Translations under genes and position numbers: made by a program
Source of the DNA: Winogradskyella eckloniae
GTDB lineage: Bacteria > Bacteroidota > Bacteroidia > Flavobacteriales > Flavobacteriaceae
Assembly: GCF_013249045.1 (NCBI RefSeq)
Contig: NZ_JABRWP010000010.1
Coordinates: 62,001-126,000 of the forward strand
Length of the DNA: 64,000 nt
Direction: 5' to 3'
Notes under the pieces: generated by a model
What the model saw: the letters and a program-made list of their open reading frames with translations, nothing else
What the model was told of the DNA's origin: nothing
Databases searched by the model: none
In this document: one piece after another, positions 26,535-35,357 of the stretch
Numbering within the stretch: position 1 is the first letter of the stretch
How the letters are laid out: each line of letters starts with the position of its first letter

Positions 26535-27512
26535 TTATTTGTACATCACTTTTTTTACTGCTTTAATAACGTCTTCGCTATTAGGTAACCATTCTGCTAA
26601 TAATACAGGAGAATATGGTGCAGGTGTATCTGCGGTGTTTATTTTTACAATAGGTGCGTCTAGGTAATCAAAGGCTTCAGACTGCACTAAATAAGTGATT
26701 TCAGTTGATACGTTTCCAAAAGGCCACGCTTCTTCTAAAATAACTAATCTATTGGTTTTTTTTACAGATTCTAAGATTGCTTTGCGATCTAAAGGACGTA
26801 CTGTACGTAAATCTAAAATTTCACAAGATATACCTTCTTTAGCCAATTCATCAGCAGCTTTATAGGCTTCTTTTATAATTTTACCAAACGATACAATAGT
26901 AACATCAGTTCCTTCGCGTTTAATGTCTGCAACACCAATAGGAACAACATATTCGCCTTCTGGTACTTCACCTTTATCACCATACATCTGCTCACTCTCC
27001 ATAAAAATAACAGGATCGTCATCTCTAATGGCCGCTTTTAATAAGCCTTTAGCATCATAAGGATTAGAAGGGACTATAACTTTTAAACCAGGTGTGTTAG
27101 CAAACCAGTTTTCAAAGGCCTGTGAGTGTGTAGCTCCTAATTGACCTGCTGAAGCAGTAGGTCCTCTAAAAACAATTGGGCACTTAAATTGCCCACCAGA
27201 CATTTGTCTAATTTTTGCTGCGTTGTTTATAATTTGATCAATACCAACCAATGAGAAGTTAAAAGTCATATATTCTACAATAGGACGGTTGCCTGTCATT
27301 GTAGATCCGATAGCGATACCTGCAAAACCAAGCTCAGCAATTGGTGTATCAATAACACGTTTTGCACCAAACTCATCTAACATACCTTTTGATGCTTTGT
27401 ACGCACCATTATATTCTGCTACTTCTTCACCCATAAGATAAATACTTTCATCTCTGCGCATTTCTTCGCTCATGGCTTCACAAATAGCTTCTCTAAATTG
27501 AATTGTCTTCAT
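26535..27512 (-). CDS. pdhB: Pyruvate dehydrogenase E1 component, beta subunit
   Basis: The 325-aa protein is the beta subunit of the thiamine-diphosphate E1 enzyme that decarboxylates pyruvate. It has the usual start MKTIQFREAICEAMSEEMRRD, the thiamine-binding-side sequence LMGEEVAEYNGAYK, the GPTASAGQLGATHSQAFE loop, and the C-terminal transketolase domain with ILDLRTVRPLD and LILVEEAWP-like VILEEAWPFGNV. The alpha subunit gene is not adjacent in this window. Separate location of E1-beta is seen in related genomes as far as I know. Confidence 0.93.
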   Translation of the reverse strand: MKTIQFREAICEAMSEEMRRDESIYLMGEEVAEYNGAYKASKGMLDEFGAKRVIDTPIAELGFAGIAIGSTMTGNRPIVEYMTFNFSLVGIDQIINNAAKIRQMSGGQFKCPIVFRGPTASAGQLGATHSQAFENWFANTPGLKVIVPSNPYDAKGLLKAAIRDDDPVIFMESEQMYGDKGEVPEGEYVVPIGVADIKREGTDVTIVSFGKIIKEAYKAADELAKEGISCEILDLRTVRPLDRKAILESVKKTNRLVILEEAWPFGNVSTEITYLVQSEAFDYLDAPIVKINTADTPAPYSPVLLAEWLPNSEDVIKAVKKVMYK

Positions 27513-27630
27513 GTTTATTTTTTTGTTCGAATAGCAAAAATAATAATTATTGCTTATATAATAACATTAAATGTGTTTCGAATAATGAAAAAAATTGTAA
27601 ATTTATTTATAAATAAATAATTAAAATTCC

Positions 27631-28713
27631 ATGATTGATAAGAATTGCGTTTTTCTATGTTTGCTAGTTATTGTTTCTAACTATGTTTTGGGACAAGAAA
27701 CAATTCTATGTCCTTTGCAGTCGGATATTCTGAAAATAGAAAATTCTACTAATATTCCCACTATTTCATATAATACTGATGACACTATTTCTTTAACATT
27801 TTCGGAACAGTACGTAACTGATATTTTTGCCGAGTATACCATTTATGATTTTTATCAAACTTTTCCTGATACGAGTGGTGCACTTTTAGATTATTATACT
27901 GTGGTGCATGGAAATAAGGATTTAATTAATGAAGTGTATCTTACTGTACCACAAAACGTGCTATATATTGAAAATGATTATCCTTTTGGAGCTATTAATA
28001 ATAACATTATCAATTTAGTAGACGGTAAAACATTTAGAGTCATAAAGACTTGCAGTGATAATCCTGAGACTGGTCAGTACTGTTCGGATACAGAAGCAAC
28101 TGTGCCAGAGACTTTAGATATTAATATTAAGTTCTCCTATAATTCCGTTACAGATATTATGAATATTGAAACTGCGGATAGTACTTCGCCTTGTGGCAAT
28201 TATTTTTCAGTAGATTATAAAGGGTTTTCAACGGGAATGCAGCTATGGTACTCAAATCCAGGTATTATTTCAGAATCTAGTCCCAGTGAATCTTGTCATA
28301 GTTTTGAAGAAAAATTATATCAAATTCTAGGTGTTGAATGTCAGGGTTTGAATGTTGGTGGTTTATCAATTTATACAGAAGTCGATACAGGTAATTTAAT
28401 ATTGAATAGAGAGACAGCGGTGTTTTCTTCAGATTTGGTAGTGTTACAAGAAAATAATCTTTCGATAACTGAAAACGATTTAGATGATATAGAACTTTTT
28501 CAAATTAAGAATAATCCGTATTTACAATCTAGTCATCTCAATGATCAACTTTTTAGTATTCGCATTTATGATATTTCAGGTCAACACATATTGACAGCTG
28601 AAAAGTTTGAGGAAAACAGCGTAAATATTTCAAATCTATCAACAGGGTTATATTTCATTAATGTAATAGATGTAGATAATCGACAAAAAATCTTCAAATT
28701 TTTGAAAAATTGA
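27631..28713 (+). CDS. Secreted protein with type IX secretion sorting domain
   Basis: The 360-aa protein has a signal peptide (MIDKNCVFLCLLVIVSNYVLGQ), a middle section of unknown fold with six or more cysteines (for example KTCSDNPETGQYCSD and CHSFEEKLYQILGVEC), and a C-terminal T9SS type A domain of about 75 residues (LFSIRIYDISGQHILT, then NISNLSTGLYFINVIDVDN, ending KIFKFLKN). It is therefore predicted to be exported across the outer membrane and processed or anchored there. No enzyme motif can be seen. It is divergent from pdhB. Confidence 0.8.
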   Translation: MIDKNCVFLCLLVIVSNYVLGQETILCPLQSDILKIENSTNIPTISYNTDDTISLTFSEQYVTDIFAEYTIYDFYQTFPDTSGALLDYYTVVHGNKDLINEVYLTVPQNVLYIENDYPFGAINNNIINLVDGKTFRVIKTCSDNPETGQYCSDTEATVPETLDINIKFSYNSVTDIMNIETADSTSPCGNYFSVDYKGFSTGMQLWYSNPGIISESSPSESCHSFEEKLYQILGVECQGLNVGGLSIYTEVDTGNLILNRETAVFSSDLVVLQENNLSITENDLDDIELFQIKNNPYLQSSHLNDQLFSIRIYDISGQHILTAEKFEENSVNISNLSTGLYFINVIDVDNRQKIFKFLKN

Positions 28714-28831
28714 CAGTTTAATCCCGTAATACTGACATTTTGAAAATTTTATTATGCACGCATAGTAAAATTTCAATATTTATATTTATCTTCGTCCTGA
28801 ATAAGTAGACGTTTAAATAAATCATTTTTAT

Positions 28832-29578
28832 ATGAAAATATTAGTATGTATTAGCCACGTGCCAGATACAACCTCAAAGATTAATTTTACAGAAAGCGAT
28901 TCAAAATTTGACACTAATGGAGTGCAATTTGTAATCAACCCTAATGACGAATTTGGTCTTACACGTGCCATGTGGTTCAAAGAAAAGCAAGGTGCAAGTG
29001 TAGATGTTGTAAATGTAGGTGGCCCAGAAACTGAACCAACCTTAAGAAAAGCATTAGCGATAGGAGCAGATGCTGCCATTAGAGTGAATGCACCTGCAAC
29101 AGATGGTTATGCGGTGGCAAAACAATTAGCAAAGGTTGTAAATGACGGTAGTTATGATTTGGTTATAGCTGGCAGAGAATCTATAGATTATAACGGAGCA
29201 ATGGTCCCAGGCATGTTAGCTGGCATGATTGGAGCAAATTTTATAGCCAATTGTATTGGTTTAGAAGTTGAAGGAACGACGATCACGGCTGTTAGAGAAA
29301 TTGATGGCGGAAAAGAAACAGTAAGTTCTGCTTTGCCTTTAGTTATTGGAGGTCAAAAAGGCTTAGTAGAAGAAAGTGATTTACGTATACCAAACATGAG
29401 AGGTATTATGATGGCACGTAAAAAGCCATTAACAGTAGTAGACGCAGTAGAGGCTCATGCTGGTACAAAAGCCGTAAGTTTTGAAAAACCAGCTCCTAAA
29501 GGTGCGGTAAAACTTGTTGATGCTGATAATATAGATGAATTAGTCAGCTTACTACATAACGAAGCTAAAGTGATTTAG
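28832..29578 (+). CDS. etfB: Electron transfer flavoprotein, beta subunit
   Basis: The 248-aa protein pairs with EtfA to carry electrons from acyl-CoA and other dehydrogenases to the quinone pool. Family features are MKILVCISHVPDTTSKI, the NPNDEFGLTRAMWFKE segment, GRESIDYNGAMVPGMLAGMI with the AMP/FAD-side loop, and the C-terminal RIPNMRGIMMARKKPL recognition loop. EtfA follows after about 100 bases on the same strand. A TATCTTCG box at about 28787-28794 could be part of its promoter. Confidence 0.95.
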   Translation: MKILVCISHVPDTTSKINFTESDSKFDTNGVQFVINPNDEFGLTRAMWFKEKQGASVDVVNVGGPETEPTLRKALAIGADAAIRVNAPATDGYAVAKQLAKVVNDGSYDLVIAGRESIDYNGAMVPGMLAGMIGANFIANCIGLEVEGTTITAVREIDGGKETVSSALPLVIGGQKGLVEESDLRIPNMRGIMMARKKPLTVVDAVEAHAGTKAVSFEKPAPKGAVKLVDADNIDELVSLLHNEAKVI

Positions 29579-29679
29579 TGGAATTATTTTTTTCCGAACT
29601 GGTTTCGGAATCTTAAAACATTAAAGAAAGTATTAATATGTTCTTGATAGAGATTCAAGAAAATTTATAAATAAAATTT

Positions 29680-30642
29680 ATGTCAATTCTAGTATATACA
29701 GAATCCGAAAACGGAAAATTAAAAAAAACAGCTTTAGAAGTTGTCTCTTATGCTAAAGCTGTAGCAGACCAAATGGGTGGATCCGTAACAGCTGTTGTAA
29801 TAAATGCAGAAGAAGCAGAATCGCTTGGAAATTATGGCGCTTCAAAAGTACTTCTAGTGAAAGACGACAGTTTAAAATCTTTTGATGCGAAGAAATATGC
29901 AGCGACCATAGCAGAAGCGGCAAAAAACGAAGATGCAAAAGTTATTATAGTAAGTTCTAGTGCAGATAGTAAATATTTAGCACCATTATTAGCGGTTGGT
30001 TTAGAAGCAGGATATGTTTCTAATGTGGTAGCCGCACCATCAAGTACGTCTCCTTTTACGGTAAAGCATACAGCGTTTACAAATAAAGCATTTTCTAATT
30101 CTGAAATAACAACAGATGTAAAGCTTGTTGGATTATCTAATAATTCTTTTGGAATAGTAGAGGTTTCAGGTAGCGCTATTGTCGAAGATTTTAGTCCAGC
30201 AATTCCAGATTCTGGTGTTTCTGTTGTGTCAGTAGATAAAGCAACAGATAAAGTAAGTATTGCAGATGCAGAAGTTGTTGTTTCAGGAGGAAGAGGACTT
30301 AAAGGACCAGAGAATTGGGGAATGATTGAAGAATTAGCTGAGGTATTAGGTGCAGCAACGGCATGTTCTAAGCCAGTTTCAGATTTAGGATGGCGACCAC
30401 ATAGCGAACACGTTGGGCAAACAGGTAAGCCTGTGGCATCAAATTTATATATTGCCATTGGTATTTCTGGAGCTATTCAGCATTTAGCAGGTATTAATTC
30501 TTCAAAAGTAAAAGTGGTTATAAATACAGATCCAGAAGCACCTTTCTTTAAGGCTGCAGATTATGGTGTTGTAGGAGATGCATTTGAGGTTGTACCAAAA
30601 TTAATTGAAAAATTAAAGGCTTTTAAAGCTGCAAATGCATAA
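29680..30642 (+). CDS. etfA: Electron transfer flavoprotein, alpha subunit
   Basis: The 320-aa protein has the N-terminal domain (MSILVYTESENGKLKKTALE) and the C-terminal FAD domain with VVSGGRGLKGPENWGMIEELAEVLGAA, SKPVSDLGWRPHSEHVGQTGKPV and the closing YIAIGISGAIQHLAGINSS. It is complete and of usual size. It forms a heterodimer with the etfB product just upstream. Its end is followed by a 185-bp gap that contains the large inverted-repeat structure described separately. Confidence 0.95.
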   Translation: MSILVYTESENGKLKKTALEVVSYAKAVADQMGGSVTAVVINAEEAESLGNYGASKVLLVKDDSLKSFDAKKYAATIAEAAKNEDAKVIIVSSSADSKYLAPLLAVGLEAGYVSNVVAAPSSTSPFTVKHTAFTNKAFSNSEITTDVKLVGLSNNSFGIVEVSGSAIVEDFSPAIPDSGVSVVSVDKATDKVSIADAEVVVSGGRGLKGPENWGMIEELAEVLGAATACSKPVSDLGWRPHSEHVGQTGKPVASNLYIAIGISGAIQHLAGINSSKVKVVINTDPEAPFFKAADYGVVGDAFEVVPKLIEKLKAFKAANA

Positions 30643-30698
30643 TTTTATTACCTTTAAACTTCAATACATAGTCCATTTCGTATGGATTAAGTAACAAT

Positions 30699-30812
30699 AA
30701 GGACTGTTTAAATTTAGAAATTTCTTCTATACTAACCTTTTATCGAAAGTATAGAAGAAATTAACCAAATCTGTAATTTACAGTTGGTAAAGTCCAAATT
30801 TAAACGGTTCTT
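30699..30812. repeat. Three-way-junction inverted-repeat element (structured RNA or MITE-like)
   Basis: Outer arms AAGGACTGTTTAAATTT (30699-30715) and AAATTTAAACGGTTCTT (30796-30812) pair over 17 positions with two G-U pairs. Inside, AATTTCTTCTATACT (30719-30733) and its perfect 15-base complement (30748-30762) form one hairpin. ACCAA-at-CTGTAA with TTACAG-TTGGT (30764-30788) forms a second. Together they make a tight three-way junction that ends 15 bases before the bifunctional nuclease gene. I do not recognise it as a known riboswitch or insertion sequence. Confidence 0.75.
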
Positions 30813-30827
30813 TGTGTTTTATAAATT

Positions 30828-31442
30828 ATGAGTTTAGTTCGATTAAATATAAAAGGCATTTCTTACAGTCAAACCCAAAATGGTGCCTACGCTTTAATAC
30901 TTAATGAAGTTGATGGAGATCGAAAGTTGCCAATAGTTATTGGTGCTTTTGAAGCCCAATCTATCGCTATTGCTTTAGAAAAAGAAATTCGTCCGCCACG
31001 TCCACTAACACATGATTTATTTAAAAACTTCGCAGATCGATTTGACATTGTCGTAAAACAAGTCATCATTCATAAATTAGTTGATGGTGTATTTTACTCT
31101 AGCTTAATTTGTGAACGCGATAAAATTGAAGAAATTATTGATGCCAGAACGAGTGATGCTATAGCTTTAGCACTGCGTTTTCAAGCACCAATATTTACCT
31201 ATAAAAACATTTTAGATAAAGCTGGTATATATCTTAAAGTTAATCCTAAAAAGGATGATGAAGAACAAGATAGTATACTTGTTGACGACCTCATTGTCGA
31301 AGAAATTGAAGCCGCTTCCTTAGAGCAAGATGGCTATAAAAACACCTCTTTAGATGAGCTCAATGCACTATTAGATGAGGCTGTAAATAATGAAGATTAT
31401 GAAACAGCAGCCAAAATTAGAGACGAAATATCTAAACGCTAA
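30828..31442 (+). CDS. Bifunctional nuclease (DUF151/BFN) family protein with UVR motif
   Basis: The 204-aa protein has an N-terminal BFN domain (LVRLNIKGISYSQTQNGAYA, then RKLPIVIGAFEAQSIAIALE and DARTSDAIALALRF) and a C-terminal UVR-type helical hairpin (LDEAVNNEDYETAAKIRDEI). BFN proteins have been reported to have nuclease activity in a few systems, but the bacterial role is not settled. The UVR motif suggests a protein-protein contact. It starts 15 bases after the three-way-junction element and is 15 bases from the nucleoside transporter gene, with which it is co-transcribed. Confidence 0.88.
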   Translation: MSLVRLNIKGISYSQTQNGAYALILNEVDGDRKLPIVIGAFEAQSIAIALEKEIRPPRPLTHDLFKNFADRFDIVVKQVIIHKLVDGVFYSSLICERDKIEEIIDARTSDAIALALRFQAPIFTYKNILDKAGIYLKVNPKKDDEEQDSILVDDLIVEEIEAASLEQDGYKNTSLDELNALLDEAVNNEDYETAAKIRDEISKR

Positions 31443-31457
31443 CCAATATTACATTTT

Positions 31458-33170
31458 ATGAATTATTTTTTCAAGGCCCTTCTTGCAATCTTCATTGGAT
31501 TAACCTCAATTACAGCTCAAGAACTTGAAAAAACATGGGAATCTACCGAATCTGGAAGTGCATATAAAATCTTAGAATTTAATAATGGAGAATTTAACTT
31601 TTCTTCAGACACTAATACCAGTTTAAAAGGTGATTATATGTACCAGAATAATTTATTGGTCCTATATCATAATGACTCATTAAACTCAATTAAAAGGTAT
31701 AAAATAACAGAATTAACGGATTCTACTTTGGTCTTTTCTGGGCGTGAGATGCGATTTAATCTTATCTCAAAAAAAGCGATCGAATCAACTGATGAAACCA
31801 TTGTGGAAGACACCATAATACCTAATCAAGGCTTTTCTTTTACAAGTTTATGGCGAGGCGCTTTAGGCATGGTAACCTTGATTTTTATCGCATTTTTATT
31901 CAGTAGTAACCGACGAGCAGTTAATTGGAAAACAGTTGGAATTGGATTATTATTTCAACTCATTATTGCAGTAGGTGTTCTAAAAGTGGATGTCGTTAAA
32001 TCGGCATTTGAATTTGTTGGTCAAGGTTTTATTGCTATTCTAGGATTTACTCAAGCTGGTAGTGAATTTTTGTTTGGTGGCATGTTAGATGTCAACTCTT
32101 TTGGATACATATTTGCGTTTCAAGTATTACCAACCATTATATTTTTCTCTGCCTTTACATCAGTGCTATTTTATTTAGGACTAATTCAGAAAATTGTAAA
32201 AGGAATGGGCTGGTTGTTATCTAAAATTTTAGGGATTTCAGGAGCTGAAAGTTTAAGTGTTGCAGGTAATATTTTCTTAGGTCAGACTGAAGCGCCACTG
32301 CTTATAAAAGCGTATTTAGAGAAAATGAATAAGTCTGAGATTCTATTAGTTATGATAGGTGGAATGGCCACAGTGGCAGGTGCTGTTTTAGCGGCTTATA
32401 TTGGATTTTTAGGAGGTGAAGATGAAGCTTTACAGTTGTTTTATGCTAAGCACTTATTGGCGGCATCAGTAATGGCTGCACCAGGAGCAATAGTTATTTC
32501 AAAAATATTATTTCCACAAACAGAAGCTGTCAATACAGATGTTACGGTGTCTCAAGAAAAGATAGGATCTAATATATTGGAAGCCATTGCAAACGGTACC
32601 ACAGAGGGCTTAAAATTAGCTGTAAATGTAGGCGCAATGCTATTGGTGTTTGTAGCAATTATAGCCATGGTAAATGGTATACTCGGAGGTATTGCAGGCT
32701 TTGATGGTATTATTATTGAAAGTTGGAATATACATTGGCATTTTACCTCGCTCAATGAAATTATAGCAGAAAACACACCATATGATGGCTTGTCTTTAGA
32801 ATTTATTTTAGGCTATGTATTTGCACCATTAATGTGGTTAATTGGTGTCGCCAAAGAAGATATGGCTTTAATGGGGCAACTGCTTGGAATTAAATTAGCT
32901 GCTAGTGAATTTATAGGTTATATACAATTAGCAGATTTAAAGAATGCAGCGAGTGCTACGCATTTAACGTACGAAAAATCAATAATCATGGCAACTTATA
33001 TGTTGTGTGGTTTTGCCAATTTTGCTTCAATAGGTATACAAATAGGAGGTATAGGTTCTTTAGCTCCAGGTCAACGTAAACAATTATCTAAATTTGGAAT
33101 GAAAGCATTAGTTGGTGGTACTTTAGCGTCATTGGTGTCTGCTACAATTGCAGGTATGATAATTGGGTAG
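31458..33170 (+). CDS. CNT-family nucleoside transporter with exported N-terminal domain
   Basis: The C-terminal 430 residues of this 570-aa protein are a concentrative nucleoside transporter: FVFQVLPTIIFFSAFTSVLFYLG-type core, GQTEAPLLIKAYLEKM with the substrate-binding GQTEAP, and the later MATYMLCGFANFASIGIQIGG. These proteins import nucleosides with H+ or Na+. Unusually, the first about 130 residues contain a signal-like segment (ending LTSITAQ) and a small soluble beta-rich domain (EKTWESTESGSAYKILEF to VEDTIIPNQGF) before the first transporter helix, so a periplasmic domain is attached. Salvaged nucleosides could feed the deoxynucleoside kinase. Confidence 0.88.
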   Translation: MNYFFKALLAIFIGLTSITAQELEKTWESTESGSAYKILEFNNGEFNFSSDTNTSLKGDYMYQNNLLVLYHNDSLNSIKRYKITELTDSTLVFSGREMRFNLISKKAIESTDETIVEDTIIPNQGFSFTSLWRGALGMVTLIFIAFLFSSNRRAVNWKTVGIGLLFQLIIAVGVLKVDVVKSAFEFVGQGFIAILGFTQAGSEFLFGGMLDVNSFGYIFAFQVLPTIIFFSAFTSVLFYLGLIQKIVKGMGWLLSKILGISGAESLSVAGNIFLGQTEAPLLIKAYLEKMNKSEILLVMIGGMATVAGAVLAAYIGFLGGEDEALQLFYAKHLLAASVMAAPGAIVISKILFPQTEAVNTDVTVSQEKIGSNILEAIANGTTEGLKLAVNVGAMLLVFVAIIAMVNGILGGIAGFDGIIIESWNIHWHFTSLNEIIAENTPYDGLSLEFILGYVFAPLMWLIGVAKEDMALMGQLLGIKLAASEFIGYIQLADLKNAASATHLTYEKSIIMATYMLCGFANFASIGIQIGGIGSLAPGQRKQLSKFGMKALVGGTLASLVSATIAGMIIG

Positions 33171-33183
33171 AAAACAGCCCCTT

Positions 33184-33210
33184 TGTCCTGCGGACATTTC
33201 CCCAGAGAGG
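33184..33210. repeat. REP-like intergenic palindrome
   Basis: TGTCC-TGC-GGACA (33184-33196) is followed by a CCCC...GAGAGG stretch, directly after the transporter gene. Sequences of this type (a hairpin carrying GTCC/GGAC next to TTTCCCC and AGGGGAAA-like ends) are common repeated extragenic elements in flavobacterial genomes as I recall them. The similar small palindrome CTTCCC-ATT-GGGAAG at 33344-33358 lies at the other end of the same gap. Only one copy is in the window, so repetition is not shown here. Confidence 0.4.
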
Positions 33211-33373
33211 AAAATTCAATATTGAGAATAGCTACGCAATTCGTTAATAACTTTTGATATCTGACTATCAGTATTAAGAATTATTTTAATGCATTTTAAT
33301 TAAATTCGTTTCCTAAATATATTCTTAATTATTTTGAAAGTTTCTTCCCATTGGGAAGACGGAAGATGGGCTT

Positions 33374-34198
33374 ATGAAACAATACCACGACTTAGTAAAA
33401 CACGTCCTAGCCGAAGGCAACGACAAAGGTGATAGAACAGGAACAGGAACGAAAAGTGTTTTTGGTTACCAAATGCGTTTTGATTTAAGCGAAGGTTTCC
33501 CAATGGTAACGACTAAAAAGTTGCATCTAAAATCTATAATCTATGAATTGCTTTGGTTTTTAAAAGGGGATACCAATACCAAATATTTAACCGAAAATGG
33601 TGTGAGAATTTGGAATGAATGGGCTGATGAAAATGGCGATTTAGGACCAGTTTATGGTCATCAATGGCGTAATTGGGCGAGTGAAGAAATTGACCAAATA
33701 AAAGAGGTTATTGCAACTTTACAAAATAATCCAAACAGTCGTAGAATGTTGGTTTCGGCATGGAATCCTTCTGTTTTACCAGATACTTCAAAGTCATTTT
33801 CAGAAAATGTAGCCAACGGAAAAGCGGCATTGCCTCCATGTCATGCATTCTTTCAATTTTATGTAGCAGACGGGAAATTATCGTGTCAATTGTATCAGCG
33901 TAGTGCAGATATCTTCTTAGGAGTGCCTTTTAATATTGGGTCTTATGCATTATTTACCATGATGATGGCGCAAGTTTGTGGTTACGAAGCTGGTGATTTT
34001 ATTCACACATTTGGTGATGCGCATATTTATAACAATCATCGAGAGCAATTAGAATTGCAAATATCTAGAGCTCCAAGACCATTGCCGAAAATGATTTTAA
34101 ATCCTGAAGTAAAAGATATTTTCGACTTTAAATTCGAAGATTTTACCTTAGTAGATTATAATCCGCATCCACATATTAAAGGTAAGGTCGCCGTTTAG
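33374..34198 (+). CDS. thyA: Thymidylate synthase
   Basis: The 274-aa enzyme makes dTMP from dUMP with methylene-tetrahydrofolate. It has the folate/nucleotide motif [18 protein letters not shown] at about residues 18-35, the catalytic Cys in [13 protein letters not shown], and [19 protein letters not shown] and [12 protein letters not shown]. Length is close to the E. coli enzyme. It is classical ThyA, so dihydrofolate is a by-product; the DHFR-fusion gene that would regenerate it lies about 1.2 kb downstream on the same strand. Confidence 0.96.
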   Translation: MKQYHDLVKHVLAEGNDKGDRTGTGTKSVFGYQMRFDLSEGFPMVTTKKLHLKSIIYELLWFLKGDTNTKYLTENGVRIWNEWADENGDLGPVYGHQWRNWASEEIDQIKEVIATLQNNPNSRRMLVSAWNPSVLPDTSKSFSENVANGKAALPPCHAFFQFYVADGKLSCQLYQRSADIFLGVPFNIGSYALFTMMMAQVCGYEAGDFIHTFGDAHIYNNHREQLELQISRAPRPLPKMILNPEVKDIFDFKFEDFTLVDYNPHPHIKGKVAV

Positions 34199-34207
34199 AT
34201 ATACTGC

Positions 34208-34696
34208 ATGAAAATATTTCTTATAAGTTTTGTTGTATTGTCTTGCGTCCTTATTAGTTGGCAAGGAAAGGCCGTTGATCAATATAAATTTGATTCTATT
34301 TCAACTAAAACGTCATTGCTAAGGCAAGGTACAATGGGCAACGTAAAAATAGAAGAAAAAACATATCCTGTTTACAGAGGTTGCGACAAAAATTTAAGCT
34401 TTGAAGAAACCAAAAAATGCACTACAGAAAAAATTATAAATTATATAAAAGTTAGCTTTAATTATGAGTTAGCTGATAAAGCGTTTCCTACGGCAAAAGA
34501 AACTCAGTTTCAAGTCGATTTTATTATAAATGAGAAAGGAAAAACGGAAGAGATTAATGTTAAAGCACACCATAAGGCGGTTGCCATGGATGTAATTCAA
34601 CTTATAAAAAGGATGCCTAAATTTAAAACGGTAGGCACTACCAACGGACAACCCGTTAAAACACCTTTTAGTGCATTAATGACAGTATACCTTTGA
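34208..34696 (+). CDS. Small exported protein with TonB-C-like domain
   Basis: The 162-aa product has an N-terminal hydrophobic segment (MKIFLISFVVLSCVLISWQG) and then a soluble domain. The second half (TQFQVDFIINEKGKTEEINVKA, then VIQLIKRMPKFKTVGT and TPFSALMTVYL) resembles the C-terminal domain of TonB-like proteins seen in many Bacteroidota proteins of unknown role. Two cysteines in YRGCDKN and KKCTTEK could form a disulfide. It starts nine bases after thyA and is likely co-transcribed, but there is no evident functional link. Confidence 0.65.
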   Translation: MKIFLISFVVLSCVLISWQGKAVDQYKFDSISTKTSLLRQGTMGNVKIEEKTYPVYRGCDKNLSFEETKKCTTEKIINYIKVSFNYELADKAFPTAKETQFQVDFIINEKGKTEEINVKAHHKAVAMDVIQLIKRMPKFKTVGTTNGQPVKTPFSALMTVYL

Positions 34697-34704
34697 TTAG
34701 AAAA

Positions 34705-34737
34705 CAAAAAAGCATCTCAAAAATTAATTGAGACGCT
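34705..34737 (-). terminator. Terminator of the CBM48-like gene
   Basis: On the minus strand AGCGTCTCAA (34737-34728) pairs with TTGAGATGCT (34720-34711) over 10 positions including one G-U, and then runs into six T residues. The pair is a mismatch on the plus strand, so it is mainly a minus-strand terminator for the gene ending at 34768. Confidence 0.75.
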
Positions 34738-34767
34738 TTGTAAATGTCTTAATGTAAGAACTTTTTC

Positions 34768-35070
34768 TTATAAATTAATAACGCTGTTCTCTGCTCCAGC
34801 AAAATCATTCCAAGCATAAGAATCTGCTTGCTCATCGTTTTGGTAAATTTTACCATCAACGAGATATTTAAATTCATAAGAATTGTCTTTCTCTAAATCA
34901 ACAGTGCCTTTGAAAGTTCCGTTCTTTAATTTTTTTAATTTTGTAGCTTTTTTAGTGTTCCATTCATTGAAGGTTCCTAATACAACTACACTTTTCGCCT
35001 CCTCTGCAGGTACAGAAAATGTTACCTTACAAACTGGTTTACTTTTTAAATACTGCTTTTTAATTGCCAT
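34768..35070 (-). CDS. Isoamylase early-set / CBM48-like domain protein
   Basis: This 100-aa protein is a single beta-sandwich of the isoamylase N-terminal/AMPK glycogen-binding type: VCKVTFSVPAEEAKSVVVLGTFNEW, KLKKLKNGTFKGTVDLEKDNSYEFKYLVDGKIY and SYAWNDFAGAENSVINL. The two tryptophans and Lys/Asn positions of that fold are present. It is widespread as a free-standing protein in flavobacteria. It probably binds a glucan, but no carbohydrate gene is adjacent. It has its own upstream gap of 287 bp shared with the divergent DHFR-fusion gene. Confidence 0.82.
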   Translation of the reverse strand: MAIKKQYLKSKPVCKVTFSVPAEEAKSVVVLGTFNEWNTKKATKLKKLKNGTFKGTVDLEKDNSYEFKYLVDGKIYQNDEQADSYAWNDFAGAENSVINL

Positions 35071-35357
35071 AATAAATAATTTAATAACGATGCAAAAGTA
35101 TAAAACAAACGCACACGTTTATTTGATTAAGCCACTAAAAACTAAAGAATTATGAATTTCGCAGTATTATGTTTGGTTTTTGTCTAAGTAAGTAATAAAT
35201 AAACATATATTTTAATGTATTAGTAATTGCTTTGAGCGATTCTTTGTGCTTGATTTTCAGCGATATCGATTTCGAAATTGAAAATATTTTTAACTCTGTG
35301 TATTACAACTGAAAAAAAGTTAAAAAAAAGGTATATTTATACTATTAAATAACAGTT

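Noticed and set aside
29832-30458. A 208-codon frame antisense to etfA
   Set aside because: It lies wholly inside a strong etfA call and its translation is Ser/Thr/Ala-rich as expected for a shadow frame.
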